DNA from: an uncultured Oscillibacter sp.
Lineage (GTDB): Bacteria; Bacillota; Clostridia; Oscillospirales; Oscillospiraceae
DNA length: 12,915 nucleotides
Assembly (NCBI GenBank): GCA_902490355.1
Contig: CABUDN010000071.1
Span: 1-12,915 of the forward strand
Direction: 5' to 3'
Shown here: piece after piece, positions 1 to 6,890 of the stretch
Numbering within the stretch: the first letter of the stretch is position 1
Layout: each line of letters begins with the position of its first letter
Made by a program: the position numbers and the translations under genes
Notes under the pieces: model-generated
The model's database searches: none
Seen by the model: the letters and a program-made list of their open reading frames with translations, nothing else
What the model was told of the DNA's origin: nothing

Positions 1-47
1 GAGATAAAGGAATGTGACTGGAGTTCAGACGTGTGCTCTTCCGATCT
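1..47. other. Illumina TruSeq index adapter remnant (not genomic)
   Basis: Bases 14-47 match, from memory, the 34-base TruSeq read-2 adapter that begins GTGACTGGAGTTCAG and ends CTCTTCCGATCT. Bases 1-5 (GAGAT) match the end of the P7 primer. The eight bases between them (6-13, AAAGGAAT) sit exactly where the i7 index belongs; their reverse complement is ATTCCTTT, which I recall as TruSeq index 27. The order P7 end, 8-base index, read-2 adapter is the structure of a library molecule, so this is untrimmed adapter fused to the contig end. Genomic sequence begins at or near base 48. Bases 48-74 are a short spacer after the rqcH stop codon in which I see no feature. Confidence 0.97.
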
Positions 48-74
48 GGCAGTGTCTTTTTCTCAAATATGCGG

Positions 75-1823
75 TTACCGGCGGACGCTCAGCCGGGTTA
101 CCAGCTCCTCCTCCGGTGTGACGTTCACCGTGCGGCAGGTGGAATAGATCACCATGCCGGGCCGGGCACCGGAGGGCTTTTTCACGTTCTTGACCTGGGT
201 GTAATCCACGGGCACATTGCCGCTTTCCCGGGCCTGGGAGTACCACGCGGCAATTTTGGCAGCCTCCACGATGGTTTCGTCATCCACTTCCTGCCCCTGC
301 GTACATAAAATCACGTGGGAGCCATGGATCTTCTGGGTATGGAACCAAAGATCCCGGTGATCGGCGGTTTTGGTGGTCAGTTGGTCATTTTGCCGGTTGT
401 TCCGGCCCACCAGGACACGGAATCCGCTGCTGGTACAAAATTCCCGGGGCTTGGCCGGGCGGTTGATTCCCTTTTTCCCCTGGGTACGCAGGAAGCCCGC
501 ATCCCGCAGTTCCCCGCGAATATCCGTGAAGTCCTGTTCCGTCTCTGCCTCGGCAATCTCCTCCAGCACGCTCTCCAGATACTCCAGATCCCGCCGGGCG
601 ATGGCCATCTGCTCCTGCAGATACCGCTCCGCCGTCTTGGCCTTGCTGTATCGCTTATAGTACTTGGCCGCGTTCTGCTGCGGGGTGAGCAGCGGGTCCA
701 GAGGCACTGTCACCTGGGGGCAGTCCGCCTCGTAAAAATTCTCACACGTCAGCGTCCGGGCACCCCGCTCCATCCGGTAGAGATTGGCGGTAATCAAATC
801 CCCGCAAATCCGCAGCTGATCCCGGTCCTGGGTCTGAGCATAGTCCTTTTCCTGCAATGCCAGCTTGCGCCGCAGACGATCCCGGGCCGTGGTAGCCGTG
901 CGGATCAGATCCGCTCCCTTCTGCCGCACCCGCTCCTGCCGCTCCCGGACCTCATAGAACCGGTCCAGCATCTGAGAAAAGCTCTCGCAGCGCACACACT
1001 CCATCCCGGAGCCGTACTGCCGGATGGCAAAGGCCGAAAATTCCACCGGCCGGCCATCCTTCCACAGGCAATATGGTGCGAAGCGATTTTCCTTTACAGA
1101 TTCGATCAAATCAGACAATTCCCGCCAGAAGCGGTCCTCTCCCGCCGGACCCAGACCGAACAGGTGGCTGTCCGTCTCTCCGGTAGTGCGGAAAGCCAGC
1201 TCCCGGGCCGTCAGAGGGGAGAGGCCGAAATACTGATCCAGCAAAAACGCATCCAGCTGCCGCTCGGGATTTGCCGCAGCCAGACGGGCCCGGAATCCCT
1301 CCTCCGTCTCCTGTATCACCGGCAGCCGGTCCCCGGAGGCCGGGGCCTGATAGAACAGCCCCGGCAGTACCTGACGGGCAGCGGACAGGTCTGCGTCCAC
1401 CCGGCGCATGCACTCAATGATCCGCCCGTCCCCATCCAGCAAAATCAGGTTGGACCGGCGGCCCATGGCCTCCAGCACCAGCGTCCGGCGGCCCGGACGG
1501 CCAAACTCATCCGTGATATCCAGTTCGATGCGGACCAGCCGCTCCATAGGCGGCTGGGTCATGTCCGCCACCCGGGCTCCCACCAGATGCTTGCGCAGCA
1601 GCATGCAGAACATGGGCGGCTCGGCCGGATTGTCCCGCAGCAGCTCCGTCAGCTGAAGCCGGGGCGCATTGGCTCCGGCGTTGAGCAGCAGCCGCCGGTT
1701 CCCGCGCAGCAGCAAAATCACCTGGTCCCGGGCAGGCTGCTGGACCTTATCAATCCGCAGACCCACCAGCTGGGGCCGCAGCTCCGCAACCAGCGCCTGC
1801 AGTGTGATCGCGTCCAATGGCAT
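75..1823 (-). CDS. rqcH: RqcH: Rqc2/NEMF-family ribosome quality control factor (NFACT protein)
   Basis: This complete 582-residue protein is the usual length for bacterial RqcH (formerly called fibronectin-binding protein A or YloA). In Bacillus subtilis RqcH binds obstructed 50S subunits carrying peptidyl-tRNA and recruits tRNA-Ala, so that stalled chains receive C-terminal alanine tails for degradation. An NFACT-N domain occupies roughly residues 1-270. A long charged coiled-coil region spans about 285-435 and contains a TPQQNAAKYYKRY segment near 380-392. An NFACT-R domain occupies about 458-560, with the signature DLWFHTQKIHGSHVIL at 491-506. The position of the functionally important Asp-Arg pair of the N domain reads Glu94-Arg95. 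The start ATG has GGAGG eight bases upstream inside the mrnC 3' end, and only three bases separate it from the mrnC stop, so the two genes are co-transcribed and probably translationally coupled. No terminator is visible before the contig end. Confidence 0.95.
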   Translation of the reverse strand: MPLDAITLQALVAELRPQLVGLRIDKVQQPARDQVILLLRGNRRLLLNAGANAPRLQLTELLRDNPAEPPMFCMLLRKHLVGARVADMTQPPMERLVRIELDITDEFGRPGRRTLVLEAMGRRSNLILLDGDGRIIECMRRVDADLSAARQVLPGLFYQAPASGDRLPVIQETEEGFRARLAAANPERQLDAFLLDQYFGLSPLTARELAFRTTGETDSHLFGLGPAGEDRFWRELSDLIESVKENRFAPYCLWKDGRPVEFSAFAIRQYGSGMECVRCESFSQMLDRFYEVRERQERVRQKGADLIRTATTARDRLRRKLALQEKDYAQTQDRDQLRICGDLITANLYRMERGARTLTCENFYEADCPQVTVPLDPLLTPQQNAAKYYKRYSKAKTAERYLQEQMAIARRDLEYLESVLEEIAEAETEQDFTDIRGELRDAGFLRTQGKKGINRPAKPREFCTSSGFRVLVGRNNRQNDQLTTKTADHRDLWFHTQKIHGSHVILCTQGQEVDDETIVEAAKIAAWYSQARESGNVPVDYTQVKNVKKPSGARPGMVIYSTCRTVNVTPEEELVTRLSVRR

Positions 1824-1826
1824 GAT

Positions 1827-2228
1827 TCATTCCTCCATCATCGTGCAAAACAGTTCATTGATCCGCTCTTTTTGCCCCCGCAGGTACAGCCAGCCCAGCA
1901 GCGCCTCCAAAGCGGTGGCCTCGGCATATTGGGCACGGCTGGCGTGGGACGGCACGGAGTGCACCTGGGCATTGCGTCCCCGCTTGAAAACAGCCAGCTC
2001 CTCCGCCGTCAAAAGCGGCAGGATGCGCTGGGCCTTCTGGGCCTGACTCTCGGCACACACCAACCGGATGGTGGCCTGATGGAGCCCCTTGCCGGTGGCT
2101 TTGCCATGGGCGCACAGCCAGCCCCGCACCAAAATCTCAAACACCGCGTCCCCCATATGGGCAAGGCCCACGGAGCTGATGGCCCGAAGCTGATCGTCCG
2201 TCAGGCGGATATCAAAATACTGTTCCAT
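1827..2228 (-). CDS. mrnC: Mini-ribonuclease III (23S rRNA maturation)
   Basis: This 133-residue protein consists of an RNase III catalytic domain without a double-stranded RNA-binding domain, which is the defining layout of Mini-III. The family trims double-stranded ends of 23S rRNA precursor in Firmicutes and acts as a dimer with divalent metal. The RNase III signature LAHMGDAVFE lies at residues 22-31 and ATALEALLGWLYLRG at 104-118. Asp27 and Glu108 are the likely metal-binding catalytic acids. The start is supported by AAGGAG at 2237-2242, eight bases before the ATG. It is the first gene of a two-gene operon with rqcH. In Bacillus the homologue yazC sits beside cysS; here the partner is rqcH, so both encoded proteins act on the large ribosomal subunit. 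Confidence 0.94.
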   Translation of the reverse strand: MEQYFDIRLTDDQLRAISSVGLAHMGDAVFEILVRGWLCAHGKATGKGLHQATIRLVCAESQAQKAQRILPLLTAEELAVFKRGRNAQVHSVPSHASRAQYAEATALEALLGWLYLRGQKERINELFCTMMEE

Positions 2229-2377
2229 TCCCTGTTCTCCTTGTCCGTCGAAACTCTCCGTGCACGGGATCCCCTGCCGGGACCCGGCGCCGCATGGATC
2301 ATATCAGATCCCGCGCCCCCGTCCTCACGTGGCAAACACCGACGGCACGATAAAATGCAACGGATCTTCCCCGTTGT
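2229..2377 (-). other. mrnC 5' leader, about 150 nt, with three short hairpins
   Basis: This stretch lies between the predicted transcription start near 2377 and the mrnC ATG. Read on the minus strand it starts with a hairpin at 2358-2376 (stem CAACGG/CCGTTG, loop of 7). A second follows at 2296-2311 (GGATC/GATCC, loop of 6) and a GC palindrome at 2276-2288. I see no T-box, riboswitch or terminator signature and no convincing leader peptide. The 5'-terminal hairpin could stabilise the transcript. Function unknown. Confidence 0.4.
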
Positions 2378-2383
2378 GCGGTC

Positions 2384-2412
2384 ATTATACCATGTTCCAC
2401 TCATTTTGTCAT
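2384..2412 (-). promoter_or_regulatory. Sigma-A promoter with extended -10 for mrnC-rqcH
   Basis: On the minus strand the -35 is ATGACA (2407-2412), the spacer is 17 bp and the -10 is TATAAT (2384-2389). The -10 is preceded by TGG, an extended -10 motif. One mismatch to consensus over both hexamers makes this a strong call. Transcription should start near 2377. Confidence 0.8.
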
Positions 2413-2442
2413 CCGTCGGATCAAACCGGACACTTTTTCTTC

Positions 2443-2471
2443 TTGTGTCTAAAAACATTCTGTGATACGAT
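2443..2471 (+). promoter_or_regulatory. Possible weak promoter for the CmpB-family gene
   Basis: A TTGTGT box (2443-2448), 17 bp spacer and TACGAT (2466-2471) are preceded by TGA, which gives an extended -10. The -35 matches consensus at only three positions. Its placement 26 bases upstream of the start codon is sensible, and it diverges from the mrnC promoter. Confidence 0.4.
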
Positions 2472-2497
2472 CAGGAAAACAACCTCGGGAGGCTGTT

Positions 2498-3052
2498 ATG
2501 ACGAATCGGATTTTCCCCCGGATTCAGAGAGGCTTTCTCTATTTTCTGCTCTATTCCTTTGTCGGCTGGGTATACGAAATATTTCTGGAGGTCGTGGTCT
2601 ACCGCTGGGGATACTCCGACCGCGGCGTTCTCTTTGGTCCCTACTGCCCGGTCTACGGCGTAGGTGCCCTGGTATTTCTCCTCTGCTTCGGCCGTCTGAT
2701 GGCCCGTTCCGGCTCTCCGGCTTTCCGGGCAGTCCGGGTTCTGCTGGTGTTTTTGGGCTGCATGCTCACCGCCACCGCACTGGAATTGGCCACCAGCTAT
2801 TTTCTTGAAGCGCTCACCGGCAGCTGGCCCTGGCAGACCTACGTCAACTACGGCATTCACTTCCAGGGGCGCATCGCCCTCTCTCCCTCCATCCGGTTCG
2901 GACTGGGCGGGCTGCTGTTCCTCTACATCCTCCAGCCCCTGTTCCGGCGTCTGGTGGGCGCCCTGCCCGACCGGGCCCGCAGCATCGTCTTCTGGGTACT
3001 GCTGACGGCATTTCTTCTGGACAATCTTCTGACGATTCTCACACGCCTTTAA
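2498..3052 (+). CDS. CmpB-family (PF06541-type) integral membrane protein
   Basis: The 184-residue protein has about five hydrophobic membrane segments, near residues 11-30, 44-66, 80-103, 133-150 and 162-180. The pattern LLYSFVGWVYEIFLE (18-31), followed by DRGVLFGPYCPVYGVGA (41-57) and later SIRFGLGG, matches the family annotated as putative ABC-transporter type IV / CmpB. No ATPase or solute-binding gene is adjacent, so transport is only a family label; the true role is unknown. The start was chosen at ATG 2498 because GGGAGG lies at 2487-2492, five bases upstream. An in-frame GTG at 2462 would add 12 residues but has no ribosome site. The gene stands alone, ends five bases before a strong hairpin terminator, and diverges from mrnC. 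Confidence 0.85.
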   Translation: MTNRIFPRIQRGFLYFLLYSFVGWVYEIFLEVVVYRWGYSDRGVLFGPYCPVYGVGALVFLLCFGRLMARSGSPAFRAVRVLLVFLGCMLTATALELATSYFLEALTGSWPWQTYVNYGIHFQGRIALSPSIRFGLGGLLFLYILQPLFRRLVGALPDRARSIVFWVLLTAFLLDNLLTILTRL

Positions 3053-3057
3053 TGCAG

Positions 3058-3089
3058 CAGGCCGTCTCCCATGGGAGACGGCCTGTTTT
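3058..3089 (+). terminator. Rho-independent terminator of the CmpB-family gene
   Basis: A perfect 28-base palindrome (3058-3085, centred between 3071 and 3072, arms beginning CAGGCCGTCTCC) is followed by TTTT (3086-3089). It begins five bases after the stop codon. On the minus strand the palindrome is followed by CTGCATTAAAGG with no T-run, so it is a good plus-strand terminator and at best a weak one for the converging cytidylate kinase-like gene. Confidence 0.9.
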
Positions 3090-3112
3090 GATGATTGGGG
3101 TGGTTTGCTGCG

Positions 3113-3763
3113 TTACTTCTGGGTGGGGTCTTCTTCCGTGGGGCTGGGAATGGGGTGTTCCTTGTGGGCCACCATGGTCTGAATCAGCTCCACCGTGCCG
3201 CCCAGGCCCAGATAGTTGGAGTCCAGGCAGAAGTCATAGCTCTCCACCGCGCCCCACTTCTGGGAGGAGTAATACTCATAGTAAGAAGCACGGCGCTTGT
3301 CGGTCTTGAGAATCAGCTGCCGGGCCTTCTCCGGGGTCAGGTTCTGCCGCTTGGCCACCCGGGCAATCCGCACATCCATAGGCGCGTGGATAAAGATGCT
3401 CAGAAGATTGGGATTGTCCGCCAGGGCATAGTCGGCGCAGCGGCCGATAATGACGCAGGGCCCCTGCTCGGCCAGATGCCGAATGGTATTGAAGGTAGCC
3501 AGATATACCTGCTGCTCCAGCGAGTCCCCGGCGCCGGCGCCGGGCAGGGCAAACATGTACGAATCCATGGCGATGGAGTAGAGCAGGCTCTTGGGCCGCT
3601 CGTCAAAGTTCTCAAAAATCTTCTCGCACAGGCCGCTCTTCTTTGCCGCCTCCTGCAGCAGCTCCTTATCGTAAAACGGAATGCCCAGCTCCTTGGCCAC
3701 GCGGATGCCCACTTCCTTGCCTCCGCTGCCGAACTGCCGGCCGATGGTAATAATGGTTTTCAT
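3113..3763 (-). CDS. Cytidylate kinase-like family protein (PF13189-type)
   Basis: The 216-residue protein has the family's N-terminal nucleotide-binding pattern IITIGRQFGSGGKEVG (4-19), then IPFYDKELL (28-36), a central CVIIGRCADYAL (103-114), and the lid-like segment TDKRRASYYEYYSSQKWG (154-171). It ends with YDFCLDSNYLG (176-186). These proteins resemble CMP kinase but are a separate group common in Clostridia and their substrate is unproven, so cmk is not assigned. The start is fixed at ATG 3763 because the -10 box lies at 3794-3799, which rules out the in-frame ATG at 3805, and because AAAGGGGG precedes it. The gene is monocistronic. Its promoter is back-to-back with that of the M20 pair, so shared regulation is possible. 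Confidence 0.88.
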   Translation of the reverse strand: MKTIITIGRQFGSGGKEVGIRVAKELGIPFYDKELLQEAAKKSGLCEKIFENFDERPKSLLYSIAMDSYMFALPGAGAGDSLEQQVYLATFNTIRHLAEQGPCVIIGRCADYALADNPNLLSIFIHAPMDVRIARVAKRQNLTPEKARQLILKTDKRRASYYEYYSSQKWGAVESYDFCLDSNYLGLGGTVELIQTMVAHKEHPIPSPTEEDPTQK

Positions 3764-3793
3764 GGGAATTCCCCCTTTGCTTTGATTGGAAAT

Positions 3794-3822
3794 ATTATAC
3801 CACACCCCATTCCCATCGTCAA
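3794..3822 (-). promoter_or_regulatory. Sigma-A promoter with extended -10 for the cytidylate kinase-like gene
   Basis: The minus strand reads TTGACG (3817-3822), a 17 bp spacer, then TATAAT (3794-3799) preceded by TGG. This is one mismatch from consensus with an extended -10. Transcription should start near 3787, leaving a leader of about 24 nt with the ribosome site inside it. Confidence 0.82.
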
Positions 3823-3839
3823 ACGAAAGCAGTTGGGGG

Positions 3840-3868
3840 ATGACAGGAATTCCATTTTATGCTAAAAT
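3840..3868 (+). promoter_or_regulatory. Sigma-A promoter with extended -10 for the tandem M20 peptidase operon
   Basis: The plus strand reads ATGACA (3840-3845), a 17 bp spacer, then TAAAAT (3863-3868) preceded by TGC. Transcription should start near 3875. It diverges from the promoter at 3794-3822, with 17 bp between the two -35 boxes, so one regulator bound between them could affect both genes. Confidence 0.8.
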
Positions 3869-3909
3869 ACCCTCCATACCGCCTAGTTTCCGCAAAGGAG
3901 AGATCAAGT

Positions 3910-5076
3910 ATGACGCAATTGGAGCAGGCCCTGGCCTACTTGGACCAGTGCCGTGAGGAAATGCTGTTTTTATGGGAGACTCTGGTCCGGATGGAATCCC
4001 CCAGTGCCGATCCCACCGCCATTGACCGCCTGGCCAGCCACCTGGATACCTACTGCCGCGCTCTGGGCATGGAGACGGAGAAGTTCCGTCCCGAGGGGGC
4101 CGGAACCTGCCTGGCCGCCGCCACCCCGGCCCGGGCACTGCCGCCCATCCTGCTGCTGGGCCACATGGATACCGTTCACCCCGTAGGTTCCTTCCCCGGC
4201 GGTCCCTTCACCCGGCGGGATGGCTGTGTCTACGGTCCCGGCGTTCACGACTGCAAGGGCGGATTGGTCATGGCATTGTATGTGATCCGGGCCCTGCAAC
4301 ACATCGGCTACGACCGCCGCCAGCTGCGGTTGGCCCTGGTCAGCGATGAGGAAACCGGCCACTCCCTGTCCCAGATGGCCTCCGTGGAGTTTCTCGAGCG
4401 CCACGCGCAGGGCTGCGGCGCCGCCTTCACCTTTGAAAGCGGCCTCATGAACGGCGACATCGTCACCGGCCGCAAGGGCGGCGGCGTGATCCGTCTGACG
4501 GTGGAGGGCATCGCCAGCCACTGCGGCACCGCTCCGGAAAAGGGCGCCAGCGCCGTGCGGGAAGCCGCCCGGAAGGTGGTGGCCATCGAGGACCTGACGG
4601 ACTTCAGCCGCGTCACCTTCAACTGCGGCCTTATCCGGGGCGGCTCCAGCGTCAATACCATCCCCGCCCACTGCGAGGTGGATATCTGCATCCGCTTCCA
4701 CTCCAACCAGGAGCGGGACGAGGCCCTGAGCAAGGCCCGGGCCATCTGTGAGCGGGTGGAGACGCCGAACACCCACTGCACCTTGGGGCCCCTCATGGGC
4801 TTCCCCGCCATGGAGAAGACGCCCAAGACGGACGCCCTGGTCTCCCTCTATCAGGATGTCAGCGAGGCACTGGGCATGGGCCGTCCCGGCACTGCCTCCA
4901 CCGCGGGCTGCTCCGACAGCGCCTTCACCACCTCCATGGGCATTCCCACGCTGTGCGCCGTGGGCGTACTGGGTGAGGGCCAGCACTCCCCCCATGAGCA
5001 CGCCCTGGAGGGAAGCCTTCTGACCCAGGCCAAGCGGCTCACCGCCGCGATCTTGTCCATGCCCGACGACTTTTGA
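3910..5076 (+). CDS. M20-family metallopeptidase, CPG2-like, copy 1
   Basis: The 388-residue zinc hydrolase has the two-domain M20 layout. Visible active-site residues are His85 and Asp87 in LLLGHMDTVHP, Asp114 in GPGVHDCKGG, Glu147 (general base) and Glu148 in VSDEET, Glu176 in FESG and His359 in QHSPHE. The dimerisation/lid domain carries IASHCGTAPEKGASA (201-215). The order and spacing resemble carboxypeptidase G2 and related aminoacyl hydrolases. There is no signal peptide, so it is cytoplasmic, and the exact substrate cannot be read from sequence. ATG 3910 was chosen because AAAGGAG lies at 3894-3900, while the in-frame ATG at 3859 falls inside the promoter spacer. The stop TGA is 14 bases before a second, paralogous gene in the same operon. 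Confidence 0.93.
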   Translation: MTQLEQALAYLDQCREEMLFLWETLVRMESPSADPTAIDRLASHLDTYCRALGMETEKFRPEGAGTCLAAATPARALPPILLLGHMDTVHPVGSFPGGPFTRRDGCVYGPGVHDCKGGLVMALYVIRALQHIGYDRRQLRLALVSDEETGHSLSQMASVEFLERHAQGCGAAFTFESGLMNGDIVTGRKGGGVIRLTVEGIASHCGTAPEKGASAVREAARKVVAIEDLTDFSRVTFNCGLIRGGSSVNTIPAHCEVDICIRFHSNQERDEALSKARAICERVETPNTHCTLGPLMGFPAMEKTPKTDALVSLYQDVSEALGMGRPGTASTAGCSDSAFTTSMGIPTLCAVGVLGEGQHSPHEHALEGSLLTQAKRLTAAILSMPDDF

Positions 5077-5090
5077 GAGGAGGCTCCCCC

Positions 5091-6260
5091 ATGCAAGTCG
5101 ACTGTTCCCAGGTCCTGGCCTATCTGGACGGCTGCCGCGACGAGATGCTGCGCCTGTGGGAGACCATCGTCCGGCTGGAGACCCCCAGCACCAACCCCGA
5201 GGCCGTGAACCGGCTGGCCAGCCATCTGGACACCTTCTGCGGCGCTCTGGGCATGGACACCGCCTTCTTCCACCCCCAGGGCGCGGGCACGTGCCTCTCC
5301 GCCCGGACCCGGGTGGGCACCGCCTCCCCTGTGCTGCTGCTGGGCCACATGGACACCGTCCATCCCGTGGGCTCCTTTCCCGGCGGCCCCTGGCGTCTGG
5401 AGGGCGGCAGCGTCTACGGCCCCGGTGCCCACGACTGTAAGGGCGGACTGGTCATCGCCCTGTACGTAATCCGGGCGCTGCAGCACGCAGGCTATGACCG
5501 CCGCCAGCTGCGGTTGGCCCTGGTCAGCGATGAAGAGACCGCCCATACCCTCTCCCAGGGGCAGACTGTGGACTTCCTTCGCCGGGAGGCCCAGGGCTGC
5601 GGCGCGGCGTTCACCTTTGAAAGCGGCCTGCCCGACGGCAGCGTGGTCACCCGGCGCAAGGGCGGCGGCATCGTGCAGCTCCAGGTCCGGGGTATCGCCA
5701 GCCACGCCGGGACCGCCCCGGAACAGGGCGCCAGCGCCGTGCTGGAAGCCGCCCGGAAAATCGTGGCCATCCAGGCATTGTCCGATCCCGCCCACACCAC
5801 CTTTAACTGCGGCATCATCCACGGCGGCACCAGCGCCAACGTGGTGCCGGACCGCTGCGAGGTCTCCGTGGCTCTGCGCTTCCACACCAACCGGGACCGG
5901 GACGAGGCGCTCTCCGCCCTTCAGTCCATCTGCGGACAGGTGGAGACGCCGGGCACCCAGTGCACTCTGTCCCCGCTGGCGGGCTTCCCCGCCATGGAGG
6001 AGACGGACCGCACCGCCGCACTCTTCGCCCTCTACCGGGATACCAGCACCGCCCTGGGTCTGGGCACGCCGGAATCCGTGTACAGCGCGGGCTGCTCCGA
6101 CAGCGCCTACACCACCGCTCTGGGCATTCCCACCCTGTGCGCCCTGGGCGTACTGGGCCAGGGACAGCACTCCCCCGACGAACACGCTTTTGCCGACAGT
6201 CTCCTGCCCCAGGCCAAGCGATTGGCAGCCGCCATTTTGGCCCTGCCGGATGATTTTTGA
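5091..6260 (+). CDS. M20-family metallopeptidase, CPG2-like, copy 2 (tandem paralogue)
   Basis: The 389-residue protein aligns without gaps to the gene just upstream, one residue offset, with about 263 of 387 positions identical by hand count (68%). All metal and catalytic residues are kept: His86, Asp88, Asp115, Glu148, Glu149, Glu177 and His360 (in QHSPDE). Differences cluster in the strand after PGGP (residues 101-105), in the dimerisation domain (for example SHAGTAPE here against SHCGTAPE in copy 1), and near residues 230-300. These could shift substrate choice. AGGAGG at 5078-5083 lies seven bases before ATG 5091. It is cytoplasmic and without a signal peptide. A hairpin terminator follows about 50 bases after the stop, closing a two-gene operon. 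Confidence 0.93.
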   Translation: MQVDCSQVLAYLDGCRDEMLRLWETIVRLETPSTNPEAVNRLASHLDTFCGALGMDTAFFHPQGAGTCLSARTRVGTASPVLLLGHMDTVHPVGSFPGGPWRLEGGSVYGPGAHDCKGGLVIALYVIRALQHAGYDRRQLRLALVSDEETAHTLSQGQTVDFLRREAQGCGAAFTFESGLPDGSVVTRRKGGGIVQLQVRGIASHAGTAPEQGASAVLEAARKIVAIQALSDPAHTTFNCGIIHGGTSANVVPDRCEVSVALRFHTNRDRDEALSALQSICGQVETPGTQCTLSPLAGFPAMEETDRTAALFALYRDTSTALGLGTPESVYSAGCSDSAYTTALGIPTLCALGVLGQGQHSPDEHAFADSLLPQAKRLAAAILALPDDF

Positions 6261-6312
6261 CACCGGGGAGATCCGAAGGAACCATCTTCCCGCAAGCTTT
6301 TTAAAGATAAAG

Positions 6313-6347
6313 AAAGACGGGACGCCCGCCGGGGCGTCCCGTCTTTT
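6313..6347. terminator. Hairpin terminator between converging M20 and xdh operons
   Basis: A 15 bp stem (6313-6327 with 6332-6346) encloses a 4-base loop GCCG, with the GC-rich core flanked by AAA on the left and TTTT on the right. On the plus strand it ends in TTTT. On the minus strand the stem is followed by CTTTATCTTTAA, moderately U-rich in RNA. It probably ends transcription from both sides, serving the M20 pair and xdhABC. Confidence 0.85.
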
Positions 6348-6380
6348 ACCCTGTATATCGGTTTTGATCTTCTGTCGCCG

Positions 6381-6890
6381 TTACTGCTCCGGCATGGGCT
6401 TGCCCAGCCGGCGGTACATGGTCTTCTTCACCGCCCGGAGGATGTTCTCGTAGCCCGTGCACCGGCACAGGTGGCCGGAGAGGAGCTTGCGCAGCTCGTC
6501 ATCGGTATACTCCTTGCCGCTTTCCAGAATCTCCACTGCCGTGAGGATGAAGCCCGGCGTGCAGAAGCCGCACTGGATGGCCGCCTCGTCCACAAAGGCC
6601 TGCTGGATATCGCTCAGCTCTCCGTTGGGACCCAAGAGCCCTTCCAGGGTGCGGACGTGCTTGCCGTTGGCCCAGACCGCCAGATAGATGCAGGAGTTGA
6701 AGGCCTCGCCGTCAATGAGGACGTTGCACGCGCCGCACTCGCCCACCTCACAGCCTTTTTTCACGCTGGTCATACGGAAATCATTGCGCAGCATGTCCGT
6801 CAGGCTGGCCCGGACGTCCACCGTCCGCTCCACGTCTTTGCCGTTGAGATTGAACCGCACTGTCTCATACTGAATCACATGCTTTTCCAT
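6381..6890 (-). CDS. xdhC: Xanthine dehydrogenase, 2Fe-2S subunit
   Basis: The 169-residue protein carries two iron-sulfur centres that pass electrons between the molybdenum and FAD subunits. The plant-ferredoxin-like N-terminal cluster uses Cys47, Cys52, Cys55 and Cys67 (GCEVGECGACNVLIDG...C). The C-terminal helical cluster uses Cys107 and Cys110 (QCGFCTPGF) and Cys142 and Cys144 (LCRCTGYENI). Size and sequence follow E. coli XdhC. Its ATG overlaps the xdhB stop by one base (TAATG on the minus strand), and GGGAGGTG lies seven bases upstream, so it is translationally coupled to xdhB. It is the last gene of the xdhABC operon, 34 bases before the hairpin at 6313-6347. Confidence 0.95.
   Translation of the reverse strand: MEKHVIQYETVRFNLNGKDVERTVDVRASLTDMLRNDFRMTSVKKGCEVGECGACNVLIDGEAFNSCIYLAVWANGKHVRTLEGLLGPNGELSDIQQAFVDEAAIQCGFCTPGFILTAVEILESGKEYTDDELRKLLSGHLCRCTGYENILRAVKKTMYRRLGKPMPEQ

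Noticed and set aside
315..2465. A 716-codon open frame on the plus strand opposite rqcH and mrnC
   Set aside because: It lacks a ribosome site, its product is rich in Gln, Pro, Arg and His as expected of a GC-rich antisense frame, and the opposite strand encodes two clear conserved proteins.
3058..3085. The 28-base perfect palindrome as an operator or attachment site
   Set aside because: It starts five bases after a stop codon and is followed by TTTT, which is fully explained as a terminator.
3910..6260. Calling the M20 genes ygeY, given their nearness to xdh genes
   Set aside because: The sequence pattern (GHMDTVHPVGSFPGGP, FESG, HSPHE) is carboxypeptidase G2-like and does not match YgeY as I recall it. 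A terminator also separates them from the xdh operon.
4851..6263. A 470-codon minus-strand open frame opposite the second M20 gene, and a similar one at 3970-5001
   Set aside because: Both are low-complexity Gly/Ala/His-rich mirrors of the two M20 genes. They resemble each other only because the sense genes are paralogues.
6890..6890. Possible frameshift between xdhB and xdhC
   Set aside because: The one-base TAATG overlap is ordinary translational coupling; xdhC has its own ribosome site and both proteins are full length.
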